Of a stretch of 64,000 bases of DNA, positions 11,641-24,110 are shown in pieces (positions within the stretch are counted from its first letter, which is position 1; each line of letters begins with the position of its first letter). Source of the stretch: Isoetes taiwanensis (Eukaryota; Streptophyta; Lycopodiopsida; Isoetales; Isoetaceae); the NCBI GenBank assembly GCA_021234155.1, contig JAJEKV010000261.1, positions 374,001 through 438,000 on the forward strand, in the 5' to 3' direction. The notes under the pieces are model-generated. The model saw only the letters and a program-made list of their open reading frames with translations. It was not told where the DNA came from and did no database searches. Made by a program: the position numbers and the translations under genes.

Positions 11641-11671
11641 AAAAAAAAAAAAAATTGGCCCCTTCGGGGCC
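11641..11671. other. Poly-A run followed by a GGCCCC-TTC-GGGGCC hairpin
   Basis: A-run at about 11640-11654, then a 6-bp GC stem with loop TTC (11657-11671). The 119-residue hydrophobic minus frame at 11630-11989 is low-complexity and not supported as a gene. Confidence 0.45.
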
Positions 11672-12539
11672 TAGGAAAAAGTGGTGTACAAATATGATAA
11701 AAGGGTATGTATAAATATACCAAAATAGCCATGAAAATACTAGAATAAGCAGAGAAACAATATAACTTATAAAAAGAAACAATGAAATACAGGAAAGAAA
11801 CAATAAGAAAGACATCCCAAGTAATAAGAAGTAGTTCTGCAAGTTTGACATTGAAGTTTTACACAGCCCATATTTAAGGGTTAAATCATAATAGGTCCAC
11901 ACGTGGTTTCTACATTCAGAAATATAATATTTGAATATCATTGTCAAAATATAACATTTAAGAGAACTATTGGCATTAAAAACCACCATAGTTTACAAGC
12001 TTGATACAAGAGACATCATTGACCAATTAAGCTTCCCATTGCAAAAATCTCCTTTGTATACCGAGCCCTTGCAAACTGCAAGGATGGGAAAGAGTACCAC
12101 GTGTCATGCAGAAGCCAGCCATTGATTTCCATCAAAGAAATTTAAAAATTTTAAAAAGCCAAACAAACAGTCTTAAACCAACAAGCTTTATTCAGCACTG
12201 CACATGCCAAACCTGATCACTCTGAGATATTTGAATGCGAAAAGCATCTTATATGGACTTATAGAATCTGTAGAGATTATAGTCAAGGGGTGAGAATTGA
12301 AGGCTGCTTCAGATATCATGTCGTGGACCTGCATATATTTTATATTCCTTCATTCTTGGTTAGAAACTACAAAGCACCGAGATGTACACAAAGCATCTAA
12401 TAAAATAAATATTGTAATAACATATTTCGCTACAAACCCATGGAAGCAGATGCATGAGCAAGAGAATTGAGATGACAATTATGAGGCAGTGCTGAAGAGG
12501 CCATAGAAGCAAGAAACTGAGAGCAAGAATGTATGTCGG
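11672..12539. other. No recognisable gene
   Basis: AT-rich non-coding sequence. No repeats shared with other parts of the window were noticed. Confidence 0.4.
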
Positions 12540-12543
12540 TGGT

Positions 12544-12905
12544 GGTATCCATGGAGGCCGAAATGCATGATCCCAATTACGGAACTGAATTACAAAGAAA
12601 ACCACCTGATGCCATACACCTTCGGAAATCTTACTGCAAGGACTTTCTAAAAGCATAAAAAATTGCTCAAAAAGGACACCCGAGGTGGGAGATATTTGAG
12701 ATTGAAGCAATGCCAAAACTGACGGTAACCATGGAGGCCAAAATAGACGATCCCACTTCCGGAACTGAAATAGAGATAAAATTACTTGATGCCATATACC
12801 TTTGGAAATATTACTGCAAGGGCTTTCCAACGCATCAAAAATCGCTCGAAACGGACACCCGAGGAGGGAGATATCTGAGATTGAAGCAGCGCCAAAACCC
12901 TAGCC
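12544..12905 (+). repeat. Tandem duplication, unit about 180 bp
   Basis: Units begin at CCATGGAGGCC (about 12549 and 12731). Both run through GATGCCATA-ACCTT-GGAAAT-TTACTGCAAGG, then ACACCCGAGG-GGGAGATAT and TGAGATTGAAGCA. The + frame at 12710-12949 and the minus frame at 12360-12830 both cross it. Divergence between units suggests an old event. Confidence 0.7.
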
Positions 12906-12968
12906 CCAGTGAGCTGCGCCATCACCAAATCAACCAAGCCTTTATCTAATATTCACATACAACCACAC

Positions 12969-12992
12969 ATTTTTTTTTTTTTTTTTTTTTTT
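12969..12992. repeat. Poly-T tract
   Basis: Uninterrupted T-run of more than 20 bases. Confidence 0.8.
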
Positions 12993-13559
12993 GAAAATCA
13001 ACGGACAAGGAAAGGTGCACTCTAGAAATACTATTTAGTACAGTCAAACGAATACATCAACCAAATCATAGCAAAATCATATTGAAAAGCGTACAAAAAA
13101 CACAAAGGAAACCCCCTGTTATATTTATATATATAAAAAAAATATATAGATTCAATAGAAAAAATAAACACGTAATATTTAAAGCATTCTGATTAGGATA
13201 TTGAATTATTTTGGTAGAGGTTCGAGTCTTCGTATTGTATATTTCAAAACCTCAGGCAAACCTGTATTTCATATTTCAAAATCATAAGCACCCCCAATCA
13301 TAAGTGACCATAATCGAAACGAGAGGCGCCCATAGGCCCCAACATATGATCTGGGCCGTAGGATAGACGGATCCGACGACCGAGGTAGTCCAGGGCGCAC
13401 CTCGTTTAGAATATGCAGCACAATAACACATGCTATGTTAATGCTTATAACTTTCAGCTGAACATTTAAGACATGACAAATTGACCCTTCCGTCACAACT
13501 ATTACAAAGGGTGACCACTATTTTTGGCCTCTATCTTCGTCTTATTTAATTACATTAGT
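12993..13559. other. No recognisable gene
   Basis: AT-rich. The minus frame at 13269-13496 has no recognisable domain. Confidence 0.4.
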
Positions 13560-13870
13560 TTGTCTTGTTACAATATCATGACTGGTTCGGAATCTTTTTG
13601 GTGGTGCATTTTCCACGTCGTCTGGCCCAATTTTCAGGAATGCTAATTTGTCGGATCATATTGGATCATTGTCACAGTAGGTAAAGAACAACTCTAAAGT
13701 CTTCAGAAAATGACAAAATTGTAAGACTTGCAGCCTCCCCAATTATGATATTGTACGGGTAACACGATTAATCCACGATTCCCAGTTAACAGCTCCCAAC
13801 CTTTGCGATTGCTGCCAAACCAGGAATCTTGTCTCAATCATGTTACCCTTATACATAACAATTGATAATT
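13560..13870 (+). repeat. Old, diverged P-block fragment
   Basis: It preserves ATATCATGA-TGG, TTTTGGTGGTGCAT, GGAATGCTAAT and CAATTATGATATTGTA in P-block order. It also preserves the tail AACAGCTCCCAAC...CCAGGAATC seen at 23695-23735. Much more diverged than the other copies. Confidence 0.55.
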
Positions 13871-14201
13871 AGATAGGTGTTGTCTTTCCTATTCCAAGGA
13901 TGAAAGATGTGTTAGAGTATATAAAAGATGATCATCATGCACAAATTCAATAATAATAATGGTATAGATAGATAGATTATGCCTTAAAAAATATTGATAT
14001 TGCCTGCTTTTGAAAGATCGGTAAGATTATCAATATTGGCATTCTATTATTTTATGCTCATAAGAAGATAAGCTGACCTTCCATTTATGTTTTTTATGGT
14101 TCTTAAACAAGGCTTGATTAGATAAGCACTTAAGCGAGATTATGACGCAATAGGTTAGTGTGCCGACCCCAGAATTTGGAGGCCAATTCAGTGTCCAACA
14201 A

Positions 14202-14308
14202 GGGAGGAAAAGCATCTCTATTAGCGGCCCGATTTTGGTGAATTTTGAATAGTGGGAGGAAAAACATCCCTATCAGAGAGGCCGGGTTCTGGTGAATTTG
14301 AATAGTAT
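14202..14308 (+). repeat. 53-bp tandem duplication
   Basis: Two units (14202-14253, 14254-14308) start GGGAGGAAAA-CATC and end GGTGAATTT-GAATAGT. Confidence 0.7.
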
Positions 14309-14722
14309 CTTCGGGTGAAGTCTAGAATATTTGAAGCGCATCTTGGACCAGAAAGAATGCCATGGACCATACGGTTTGGGAATGTTTTTTTTGAGAAAAA
14401 TTGCCAAGGATAATATATCTAGAAGAACAAAGGAAGACATATGAGTGCCAAGTGATGAGAGGTTATTGTGAATGGTCGAAACTTTTGCCTCTGTGTGGCC
14501 ATCAGTTATAGAGTGGGCCACGCAAACTATGCAGACAAACATCCTGTTCCGGAGAACACCTCAATTGGGTCTTCTTTTTTTCCATCTCTCTTGCACGGAT
14601 CAATCTCCTAGATGCCTGATTCTGTATGACCTCTTCTCTTTTTATTGAATCCTTCTTTAAATCGCCCATTGATCCAAACCCACATCCGATCCTCTGCGTC
14701 CTTCTCTAAGTTTTTGCGAGCA
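14309..14722. other. 5' flank of the cytidine deaminase gene
   Basis: No other gene. In-frame sequence before the ATG at 14723 is open back to 14645 but contains no ATG. The CT-rich stretch at 14570-14650 would suit a leader. No clear TATA box was identified. Confidence 0.45.
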
Positions 14723-15835
14723 ATGGAATCCCTCTTTGTTATCGATGCGCCGGAGGCAGAGCGGCTTCAGAAAGAATCCGGTTTAGGTTTGGAAGATTTT
14801 TTGTCTACCTTGATAGAGCAAACTTGCGCCCTTGCCAGACCTCCTATTTCAAAATTTCGAGTTGGAGCTATTGGAATCGGACCTAGCGGGCGCTTATTCA
14901 AAGGTGTGAATCTAGAATTTCCTGGTTTGCCTTTACATCATGCTGTCCATGCTGAACAGTTTCTTGTCATCAACATGCTTCAACATGGTGAGAAATCTCT
15001 TCGTTGTTTGGCAGTCTCTGCTGCTCCCTGTGGCCATTGTCGTCAGTTTCTTCAAGAATTGAGAAATGCACCTAATATTGAGGTTGTGATTGTCGATTAT
15101 AAGGCAGAAACTCAGATGCTTGCTAAGTTTCTGCCCCATAGATTTGGCCCTCATGATCTTTTAGGGGAAGAATTCCCTCTGTTGCTTGAATACCAGAACA
15201 ATGATTTATCTTTAGAATCAGATAGCTTTTCATTGTCATTCTTTCCACCACCCTTTTCTGGTTCGATTTCTTCTTTTGTAACAGCCAATTTTGGTGGCAA
15301 TGGCCACTCTCATAACCACATTCCTTCAACTGCTTTGCAGAAGGACACAGTGTTAAATATTTCCCTCAAAATGCCTGCAATGCAAGAGCCCTTGCCATCC
15401 TATATGGCGATAGGCAAAGAGATGTCCAACATATCTGTAAATGAGAAAATTCCAGATGGTCTTGAGATGAATGTATGCCTTTCTGTGGAGGGTCAGCGCC
15501 TTAGGGACGTTGCCTTGGAAGCGGCCAACCGTTCCTACGCCCCTTACAGCAACTGTCCATCTGGAATGGCCATTTTAACTGCTAATGGCTCAATTTATTC
15601 TGGCTACTACATAGAATCTGCTGCTTACAATCCGAGCATCTCTCCTTTACAGGCTGCTTTGATAGCTTTTGTAGCTGCTGGTGGCAAAAGTTATGAAGAT
15701 ATTATTAAGGCAGTGCTTGTTGAGAAACAAGGGGCAGTTGTGCAGCAAGCATCTACTGTTCGGTTGGTCCTGGACAAAATTTCCCCCAAATGCAGCCTTT
15801 ACGTTTATGAGGCAGGTGCTTTGAAGAAAACATAA
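14723..15835 (+). CDS. CDA: Cytidine deaminase, plant two-domain type
   Basis: Hydrolyses cytidine and deoxycytidine to uridine and deoxyuridine in pyrimidine salvage. The frame from ATG 14723 gives 370 residues without introns, as is usual for plant CDA genes. The N-terminal catalytic domain has HHAVHAEQF (zinc ligand His and catalytic Glu, about residues 79-87) and SAAPCGHCRQF (two zinc Cys). Next come FLPHRFGPHDLL and then a long Ser/Phe-rich linker. The C-terminal non-catalytic domain has ANRSYAPYSNCPSG and ESAAYNPSISP--AAL. Arabidopsis CDA1 is about 301 residues; the extra length is in the linker (about 165-255). Upstream codons are open but lack an ATG, which decides the start. A tandem partial copy follows. 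Confidence 0.93.
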   Translation: MESLFVIDAPEAERLQKESGLGLEDFLSTLIEQTCALARPPISKFRVGAIGIGPSGRLFKGVNLEFPGLPLHHAVHAEQFLVINMLQHGEKSLRCLAVSAAPCGHCRQFLQELRNAPNIEVVIVDYKAETQMLAKFLPHRFGPHDLLGEEFPLLLEYQNNDLSLESDSFSLSFFPPPFSGSISSFVTANFGGNGHSHNHIPSTALQKDTVLNISLKMPAMQEPLPSYMAIGKEMSNISVNEKIPDGLEMNVCLSVEGQRLRDVALEAANRSYAPYSNCPSGMAILTANGSIYSGYYIESAAYNPSISPLQAALIAFVAAGGKSYEDIIKAVLVEKQGAVVQQASTVRLVLDKISPKCSLYVYEAGALKKT

Positions 15836-17392
15836 GTTGGTGCATGCCAACATAGCATGTCTTTCACATGTATTATTGGTTAAGTTGGAATTCTGCTCTT
15901 TTTCTTGACACATGTATAGCACTATATTTAGCAATGGCCATTCACTATCTGATAATTGTACATTTGTAAAGCATTAATAAGACTTCATTATGGTGAAGTT
16001 TCTCCTCTGTACATATTTTGTGAAATCAATATAAAGAGGATATACTTTTACATCAATGGATTGATTCTCATATCTTCTGTTGGGAGCAATCAATCTTCTT
16101 TATTGAGCAAACTTGCGCCCTTGCCAGACCTCCTATTTCAAAATTTCGAGTTGGAGCTATTGGAATCGGACCTAGCGGGCGCTTATTCAAAGGTGTGAAT
16201 CTAGAATTTCCTGGTTTGCCTTTACATCATGCTGTCCATGCTGAACAGTTTCTTGTCATCAACATGCTTCAACATGGTGAGAAATCTCTTCGTTGTTTGG
16301 CAGTCTCTGCTGCTCCCTGTGGCCATTGTCGTCAGTTTCTTCAAGAATTGAGAAATGCACCTAATATTGAGGTTGTGATTGTCGATTATAAGGCAGAAAC
16401 TCAGATGCTTGCTAAGTTTCTGCCCCATAGATTTGGCCCTCATGATCTTTTAGGGGAAGAATTCCCTCTGTTGCTTGAATATCAGAACAATGATTTATCT
16501 TTAGAATCAGATAGCTTTTCATTGTCATTCTTTCCACCACCCTTTTCTGGTTCGATTTCTTCTTTTGTAACAGCCAATTTTGGTGGCAATGCCACTCTCA
16601 TAACCACATTCCTTCAACTGCTTTGCAGAAGGACACAGTGTTAAATATTTCCCTCAAAATGCCTGCAATGCAAGAGCCCTTGCCATCCTATATGGCGATA
16701 GGCAAAGAGATGTCCAACATATCTGTAAATGAGAAAATTCCAGATGGTCTTGAGATGAATGTATGCCTTTCTGTGGAGGGTCAGCGCCTTAGGGACGTTG
16801 CCTTGAAAGCGGCCAACCGTTCCTATGCCCCTTACAGCAACTGTCCATCTGGAATGGCCATTTTAACTGCTAATGGCTCAATTTATTCTGGCTACTACAT
16901 AGAATCTGCTGCTTACAATCCGAGCATCTCTCCTTTACAGGCTGCTTTGATAGCTTTTGTAGCTGCTGGTGGCAAAAGTTATGAAGATATTATTAAGGCA
17001 GTGCTTGTTGAGAAACAAGGGGCAGTTGTGCAGCAAGCATCTACTGTTCGGTTGGTCCTGGACAAAATTTCCCCCAAATGCAGCCTTTACGTTTATGAGG
17101 CAGGTGCTTTGAAGAAAACATAAGTTGGTGCATGCCAACATAGCATGTCTTTCACATGTATTATTGGTTAAGTTGGAATTCTGCTCTTTTTCTTGACACA
17201 TGTATAGCACTATATTTAGCAATGGCCATTCACTATCTGATAATTGTACATTTGTAAAGCATTAATAAGACTTCATTATGGTGAAGTTTCTCCTCTGTAC
17301 ATATTTTGTGAAATCAATATAACGAGGATATACTTTTACATCAATGGATTGATTCTCATATCTTCTGTTGGGAGCAATCAATCTTCTTTATT
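14816..17392 (+). repeat. 1,289-bp tandem duplication carrying most of the cytidine deaminase gene
   Basis: Unit 1 (14816-16104) is repeated as 16105-17392, in the same orientation. Each boundary has GAG: GAGCAAACTTGCG at 14816 and 16105, and TTTATTGAG ending at 17395. That is microhomology of three bases. Only about half a dozen differences were seen, including one single-base deletion, so the event is recent. Confidence 0.9.
16105..17123 (+). pseudogene. 5'-truncated, frameshifted cytidine deaminase copy
   Basis: It lacks the first 31 codons of the intact gene. It enters the frame at IEQTCALARPP and keeps HAEQF and PCGHCRQF. It then loses one G at about 16591 (GGCAATGCCAC against GGCAATGGCCAC at 15297). 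This shifts the frame before the C-terminal domain, which continues open in another frame to 17123. One change downstream turns the Glu of DVALEAANR into Lys. No promoter or ATG is attached other than the 3' region of the first copy. A functional protein is not expected; read-through transcription from the upstream gene is possible. Confidence 0.88.
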
Positions 17393-17399
17393 GAGTTTT

Positions 17400-20100
17400 C
17401 TGGTTGTTTTTCTTTTCTTTATCCCTTTTTCCCTGATATATAGCATCTTTGTGCTAAGGATCTTATGTGTTAAGGATTGAAGCCGTAACCTAAATGTCAC
17501 AAAAAATGCTATGAACATGCAGCTTCATTTTCCTTGTCTTTTAACTGTTTGGATGCGAACTGCCTTTCATAGCGATATACGTGCCATAGACAAGTAAGAT
17601 CCTTTCTAGAAATCTATGTGATAAAATACATATGACCAAGGTGAAACGATACAAGAGACGACCTGCTTGTTTATAATTGCAGGAAGATAAATCTGGGTTA
17701 TCAATATTCTGGCATTTGAAGGATCGAAATCCTTTCTGGTTCCCAAAGAGCAATCTTTTGCTTGGTGTGGGGCTAGCATATGTTAGCAAATTCGGGAAAT
17801 GTCATATCCATAGGTAGGTCGCAGTTCTTGGCCAGCTTTTGAGGCGAGCTTGATCAGTAGTAGGTCATTGTGATTACTCCAATAACCAAGGATGAATGAG
17901 AGCTGGTGGATTTGGAGCTCATGGTAGGGTCCAGTAGTTTTGGGCACATGGATGGTTTTGGGCTTTCGAGGACATCAATCATTTCAATGTTTTAACAAAA
18001 TGGGGATGGTTTAGTTGCTTTTGAAGAAGCAAGAAATTTCCAACGAAGAGCAAAAATGCTGTGAAATCAAAACCATTATCCCAAAAGGTTGGTTAGTATT
18101 GTAATAGTACTCAGGCAATTCAAATCTTTTCTTTCTATTGTATGGTTGCATTTCAGGTGGTTTCAGATTATGGTTTCCTTCTCCAAAGAAAAAAACACAT
18201 TATGCGACAGAGTTTGTCAAGTAATTTAGAAGGGAGTAGGACTTTGAGCTCCAGATAACATTCTTATTAGTGATGTTAGAGCGCCTGGTACTGGATTTAC
18301 CAATATTCTGAAACCAGTAACTTTAGAGGCAGCAAAGTTGAGCCAGTCCCAGAGAGAAGACTTCATTATGTGTATTTTGAAACTGGTTAAGCATGGTACT
18401 CCTCTCTATTTGCTTAGAAACCTGCACAGTGGCTACGGGATTGCTATGATAATGAATGGCAATAGTACAATCATAGTGGAACCAAATTGCAATGCAGTAA
18501 TCAGCATGTATGTAACATAAAAATAGAAGTGCACTCTCTGAAGTTAGACATCTACTTCAGTTAAGTAGATCATAAAGCTGATGTGATTGAACTATCTATT
18601 TTTCAATAACTGATTGACGGGCATTGCCGAGCAACTTATTCGTACTATTCAATGGACTTATAAATAATAAGAGGTTGGATTTCTCTTGTTTTCATTTCAC
18701 AGGTTCAGACATTGCTTCTGATAAGGTTTAGAGCCTAAGATTCAGGGCAGAGTCGTATATGAAGCAATAATTTGGGAAGAACCGAGATTCACTACGCAAT
18801 CACATCTTGTAGTCAGTCAGTCAGATCCTGTAGTTGGTAGTTATAGTCATAGTTTGCAGATGGTTGCGATGGCAATAGATATAGGTAATTGTAGCCTTAG
18901 ACACACTTACAGACAGAATCATGACAGCCACAAACACAGTCGCAGCTTGATGTTTGCATCTGATTGTTGCAAGTCGGTGGCGGTTGCAACATGTAGACAC
19001 AGCTTCATGAATGTACAATTTAAATACTATAAGCTTGTTATTCTATGATTTTCTGCTCTCCTTAGGCGGCATGTAATGTATCCAATATTTATACAGAGAT
19101 GTCAGAGCTATACTTCCAAACAAAGAACTTCAGCTTAAGGGACAGTACCTTCTGTTACTGTTTATAATTGCAAAGCCTGCACATCAATTCAATTATATGA
19201 GTGAGAAAGTAGGATGCTGGTTAGTCTTCCATTATTACGATACTCTATAACAAAGAACTTAGATTGTTTAGCTCTTTTAGACAATCCTTTGGAGTTGACC
19301 AGATTGTAAATTATATATTAGTAAAACTTAAAGATCACCAACAGATTCCATGCTACCCCAAGTCCGTGTAGCGTTAACCATACTTGCAGGTTTATCCATC
19401 ATGATTGTTGTTGTGCTTGTCAATTTCTCCATTATGGAAATACAATGACCATGCTAGGATTAATGATAGCCAGGGACAAAAGACGAGGGCAACCAATGAT
19501 GTCTTGAATTTTATGAAAATTCTTAAACTGTGGGTAATTACATTATGTTCCTGCCTAGCTCTTTTGAATTCCTGCCTATCTTCATCTTACTAGAGCACAA
19601 TAGCAAGCATTGTTATCTTTGTGAATTTCTGACTTCATATTTATTTTTCGGCATTTTAGGCAATTCCATGGGTCAACTGTCTCAACGTTATCAGTGTCAT
19701 ATGGCAGATGTTTGTTTATTCAGAAGATGGCCTTGACAAGGCTGTGTCTATATGTAGTATCAACAGTTGGAAAATGTTGTTTCTCCGCAGAATGGTGTGC
19801 TTTGAGCTCGCTATATGTCTTGTCCAAGCAGGGCAACATCTCAGGGCTTGTGCAAGCAGTGATTCTTCACATGGCAGATAGGAATAAGCTTGGTGGCTCT
19901 GCCATATGGCGGTCTGTTATCACTGTGCTGCACTTCAGATTTGGCACAGGAGAAGGTGAAGTTATACATCGCCGTTCTGCAGATAATGAATGAGGGTTGG
20001 CCCGAAATTTTCAATGTAAATTTTAAAGGGGACAAAGAGAACGTGACAATGCCCATGGAAAAAGTTGAGATTCCGAGAACTAGCATGCCTTCATTTATTT
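17400..20100. other. No recognisable gene
   Basis: Frames of 60-100 codons at 18338-18520, 19405-19593 and 19694-19993 have no recognisable domain, and no splice-compatible set could be assembled. The region is AT-rich and not repeated elsewhere in the window. Confidence 0.45.
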
Positions 20101-20105
20101 TGTTA

Positions 20106-20166
20106 TCTGTGATTCTAACTTTTTTCAAAATTTAAATCTGTGATTCTAACTTTTTTCAAAATTTCA
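20106..20166 (+). repeat. Direct tandem repeat of about 30 bp
   Basis: TCTGTGATTCTAACTTTTTT followed by CAAAATTT occurs twice in a row. Confidence 0.8.
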
Positions 20167-20396
20167 AGGGTTTATGGGATTTGTTTTTAACATTCAACAT
20201 GAACCATTGATTTTGAGCATCAATGGCTCATATCTTTTTTCTCAAAAAATGCTTCGCCATTTCCTAAGGTCGATTTCCAACATGGAGACATTTAAATTCA
20301 CCATGACTAAATTCGGCCAAATAAAAACCCAAATTGTAGCCACCCCAATGACTATCGCAGCTCTGATTCCTGAACAACATGCTGCCGGATTACTAT

Positions 20397-20462
20397 TGCA
20401 TGGTCGGAAGATGGCCTGGCATGGTCGGAAGATGGCGGGAAAGGACAGAAGATGGCCTAGCA
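20397..20462 (+). repeat. Short repeats of CATGGTCGGAAGATGGC
   Basis: Three related units of about 18-25 bases, the third diverged (GGACAGAAGATGGCCTAGCAT). Confidence 0.6.
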
Positions 20463-22980
20463 TGCAGCATCAGAATATCTACATGGCGGCCAAAAGAGTA
20501 AGAGAGCAATCCTGTTCGTCTGCCAAAAAAAAAAACGAACAAGAATGCAAAACCAGAAAGGCTTGAATCGCAAGAGCTGGCTGGTCTGCAGAATGATATT
20601 CAGGGTCTCTAAACGAAATGAATGGAAGTGCATTTGGAATCTCCTTCTATAGGACAAGCCCAAATTATTGAACCACAGTCAGCTGGCCTTTCTATGGCCT
20701 CTCAACAACCTAAAGAAAAAACAGAACAACAATACGACAAGAAAACTCCACCGCCACTGCCAAAGGCCGGCACAAAATCTGCTTGAACTCCATACTTTCT
20801 CTGCTTCAACTTGCTTGCGCAAAATCTAAGTCGAAGTATCTACAGCGGAACAAGGAGACGCCGTTTCCATTCAATCGTCCCTCTGAGCATCTCTGCTCCG
20901 CCGCACCTGCAAAATTAGAGAACCCAGGCTCGAAAAAGGAAGTGGCCTGAAACTCTATCCACGCCCTACAATTTAGCATGAAAAATAGCCAACCATGGCA
21001 ACAATAAACTTGCAAACACATCAAAATTAGAAACTAGACCACTAAATGCAAACAAGCTGCTCAAACATGCTAAATTATACGGTTTGACATACAATATGCA
21101 CCAAGAATTTTAGTCCTAACCATTGCCATAAGGCCCTCCCACAATACCAAACTCAAACGTTGGAAGTTTATGTGATTCTAACTGGAGGACCTGACAATAA
21201 GTGGACAGACAGTCTGGAAAAATCGATTTGGATATTTGCCAAGGCAAGATATTTAGGCAGCATATTTGGAGAGACATACTTCAGCTTCCAAATTGCATCA
21301 CACTTGTCATTGCACTTTACATGGCAGAAATGTGTACCCTGGTAACTATTGTTTAAATTTGGTTTCTCAGGCATGCTGAAAACTTTTTGGATTTTTTTCC
21401 CACGTAAGCTTTGCCCGCTTTTTAATCACCGACAAAGTTTCCTATTTGGCCAAAAATTACAAAGCAAAATATAACGGGTTCGTATGATTCTAGGAGGGAG
21501 TATGATTTGAGAGAGGTTTTGATTTGGGATCGGATTCTCAGCATACGTGTCAATCTTCCCCCCTTTCTTTTCGGCATCAGGGTTTCCCTTAAGGAAAATT
21601 TTTAGGTGGCTAAGTTTAGAGCATGTGGCGAATTATGTCCTTTAGAGGTTAGCTAATACTGGCGAATTTCTTGCTTAATGTGATGTATAGTATAGCACTC
21701 GAGGCGAATTCTTGCGTAACAAATTAATATTAGTGATATATGAATAACTGCTTTTAAAGATCTCTTCTCTCAAAGCATTTTTACAGCAAGATATAAAAGA
21801 TTGTAAATCTTTCAAAAGGTTCTAGTCCATGAAGCATTGCTTTTTGAAGCGATAGCAAATATATAATAATTGCTCTGATTTGTACAAACCTTGTTTTTTA
21901 TGAGGCATCACATTTTCTAAGTTGTTACAAATGTTCAACAATTAATCAAAATGTTATAAATGTTCAACAATTAATCATTGTTAGGTAAAGATTTTCAGCC
22001 ACAAGCAGCATTACAACGTAGTTCCCCATGGAAACTGATTGGTTGAACCGTCATCAAATGACCTTCAACATGTTGAAAAAGATTAAACATGATACATGAA
22101 GGGACTTACCATTTTAGCAATGAGCAAATTAATGGATTTTCAAATGGTACCAAAAAAGAATCAAAATCTGAAGTTCACCATATGAAACTTGGCCTAATTG
22201 CTAAATTTTAGACAACTATGTTTTTAGACAACTATGTTATGCAATCTACATAAGCATGGTTCATGGACATATGGGCAACTTTAGTAGCAGAACATGAATT
22301 ACATACTGATCGTTGGAAGGACCAAATTTTTCCTCAAGACCTTGCAACCACAGCATAGCATGACTTCACCCTGCACGCATCTAGTCCAGGATCCAACCAT
22401 ACATATTTTTTTATGACAATATTATGTCAATCATTTCAAACACATGCAAATCACGCAACAAACAAATTGAGAATAACAAACTAAAAAAGTATCAGAAGGA
22501 AATGGATACAAACTGACAAAAAATGTTAGGAGAAAAAAAATGAGAATGAGTAGGAAAAATGTGGGTTAACTTTTAGAGGCAGAAAATGAGACTGTGCTTG
22601 CCAGTAGATACGCCACTCAAATGGCTTGCCACAATAACTATCTATCTTTGAATGTGAAATATACATGCAAAAAAAGGCATTGGAAATAATACATGATAGA
22701 GGACTGGACATAGAAGTTAATTAGAAAAATAAAGGGGATAGGGATCTGCCCAGCATCTTGAAGAAAGAATGAGCAGAATTACCATTGTGCTCTTATATGA
22801 TGCATAAAATAGGCATTGTAGAGGGGTTGCTGAATCACAAATTTACTCAGCTCTTCCATAGCTTTCCCTAATTCAATAAATTACTGGCCCATAGAACCTG
22901 AAAATCATATGATGATTTACTTTACCAAAAATGTACTTAGCAGAACTTCAGACTTGAAACACGCTAACAAAACAGTAGGC
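20463..22980. other. No recognisable gene
   Basis: AT-rich sequence with short frames only. The duplicated segments near 21930-21985 (TGTTCAACAATTAATCA twice) and 22208-22235 are minor. Nothing here matches the repeat modules of the window. Confidence 0.45.
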
Positions 22981-22989
22981 AGACTACTG

Positions 22990-23765
22990 TAAAAGGCAGC
23001 CATGATGGCTCTTCATCACTACCTATGTCAATAACACCAATCCCAATTTGTGGCCTCACACCCATCACTCCGATAGGCTTGTGCTAGCAGCAGCCCCAGT
23101 TTGCATGCCCACAACAGCCCTATTCTATCCTTCCCTCTACAAAGCTCTCGTCCATGTCCTCCAACGAGTGCCATGTGGGGTATTATAATGGTGTATTTTG
23201 ATGGGGTCAAGTGGCATCGCCAATATAAGGTAATGCTAATTGGGAAGAAAATTCTTGGTTCTTGTTGATCCGATTAACAAAACATGAAAATATGTCTAGC
23301 AACTAAAGAATGTCATAGTCCTGATCTCAAAACGACTTCCCAACCATGATATTGTAATAACTTGTCTGTGATTCACCGGTTATTGAATCTTAAATCATGG
23401 ACTAGGAATAAAATACACATTTAAGTAGATACATTAGCTTTGTAATCAAAATATTATAATGCAATAATTTGAATGTCACCAATATCATAGTTGGGTTATC
23501 AATATAATGATTGGGTCATCCTTTCATCTAGTGGTGTATTTTGGTGGTGCCATGTGGCATCTTCAATATACGGCAATGTTAATCTTGCAGAAATTCTTTT
23601 GTTACTTAACAAAATATGAAAATTTTTATTATAGCCTGAACTCAAGACTTCCAACCATGATATTGTAATGACTTGCCTGTGATTTACAGGTTTGCAGCTC
23701 CCAACTAATGCCTGTCATTGCCTAACCAGGAATCGCGTTCCATTTAGTTTACCATTATACAAGAC
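22990..23765 (+). repeat. P block, copy 2 (5' part missing)
   Basis: Same orientation as 6425-7015, starting at ATGGCTCTTCATCACTACCT. Its inverted counterpart is at 38335-39030. The tail contains both 200-bp sub-repeats and the GCAGCTCCCAACTAATGCC end. Confidence 0.8.
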
Positions 23766-24110
23766 ATTTACCTAATAGCTTATACAAGACATTTCTCATC
23801 AAATCTAGTTACCTTCAGCTTGACATACAACCCTTCAACTCAGCATTTAAATAACATTATATTATGTTTCCCTAATATAAGGTGTTTCCAAATATTCAAG
23901 TCCTATAATATTGTATGTAAGGCTCAATCTGCATCATTGAACATTGATATTTTACTTAGGAACTTAGATGTTCTTCAGGATCTCTACATTTGTGGCAATT
24001 TAAGTAGCCAAAACATGAATAAACAAGGAGGCTATGAGAAATAATACATGAACTGGGTATTTTTAAATTCCTTATCACATTTATTAGTCAATTTACTCGC
24101 TTTTTAAAAC
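23766..24110 (+). repeat. 340-bp block shared with 37990-38330
   Basis: It includes ACCTTCAGCTTGACATACAA and ends near AACATGAATAAACAAGGAGG. It occurs inverted at 37990-38330, between P block and LINE2 in both places, so it may be the internal part of an older element. The 74-residue frame at 23820-24044 is unrecognised. Confidence 0.7.

Noticed and set aside
11630-11989. 119-residue strongly hydrophobic minus-strand frame
   Set aside because: Low-complexity Phe/Leu/Ile sequence produced by an A-rich stretch and poly-A. No domain, and no splice or promoter support.
13200-13235. tRNA gene suggested by GGTTCGAGTC
   Set aside because: No cloverleaf, acceptor stem or A box could be built around it.
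19694-20135. Small gene between 19694 and 20135
   Set aside because: Overlapping frames on both strands, no domain, and no shared splice structure.
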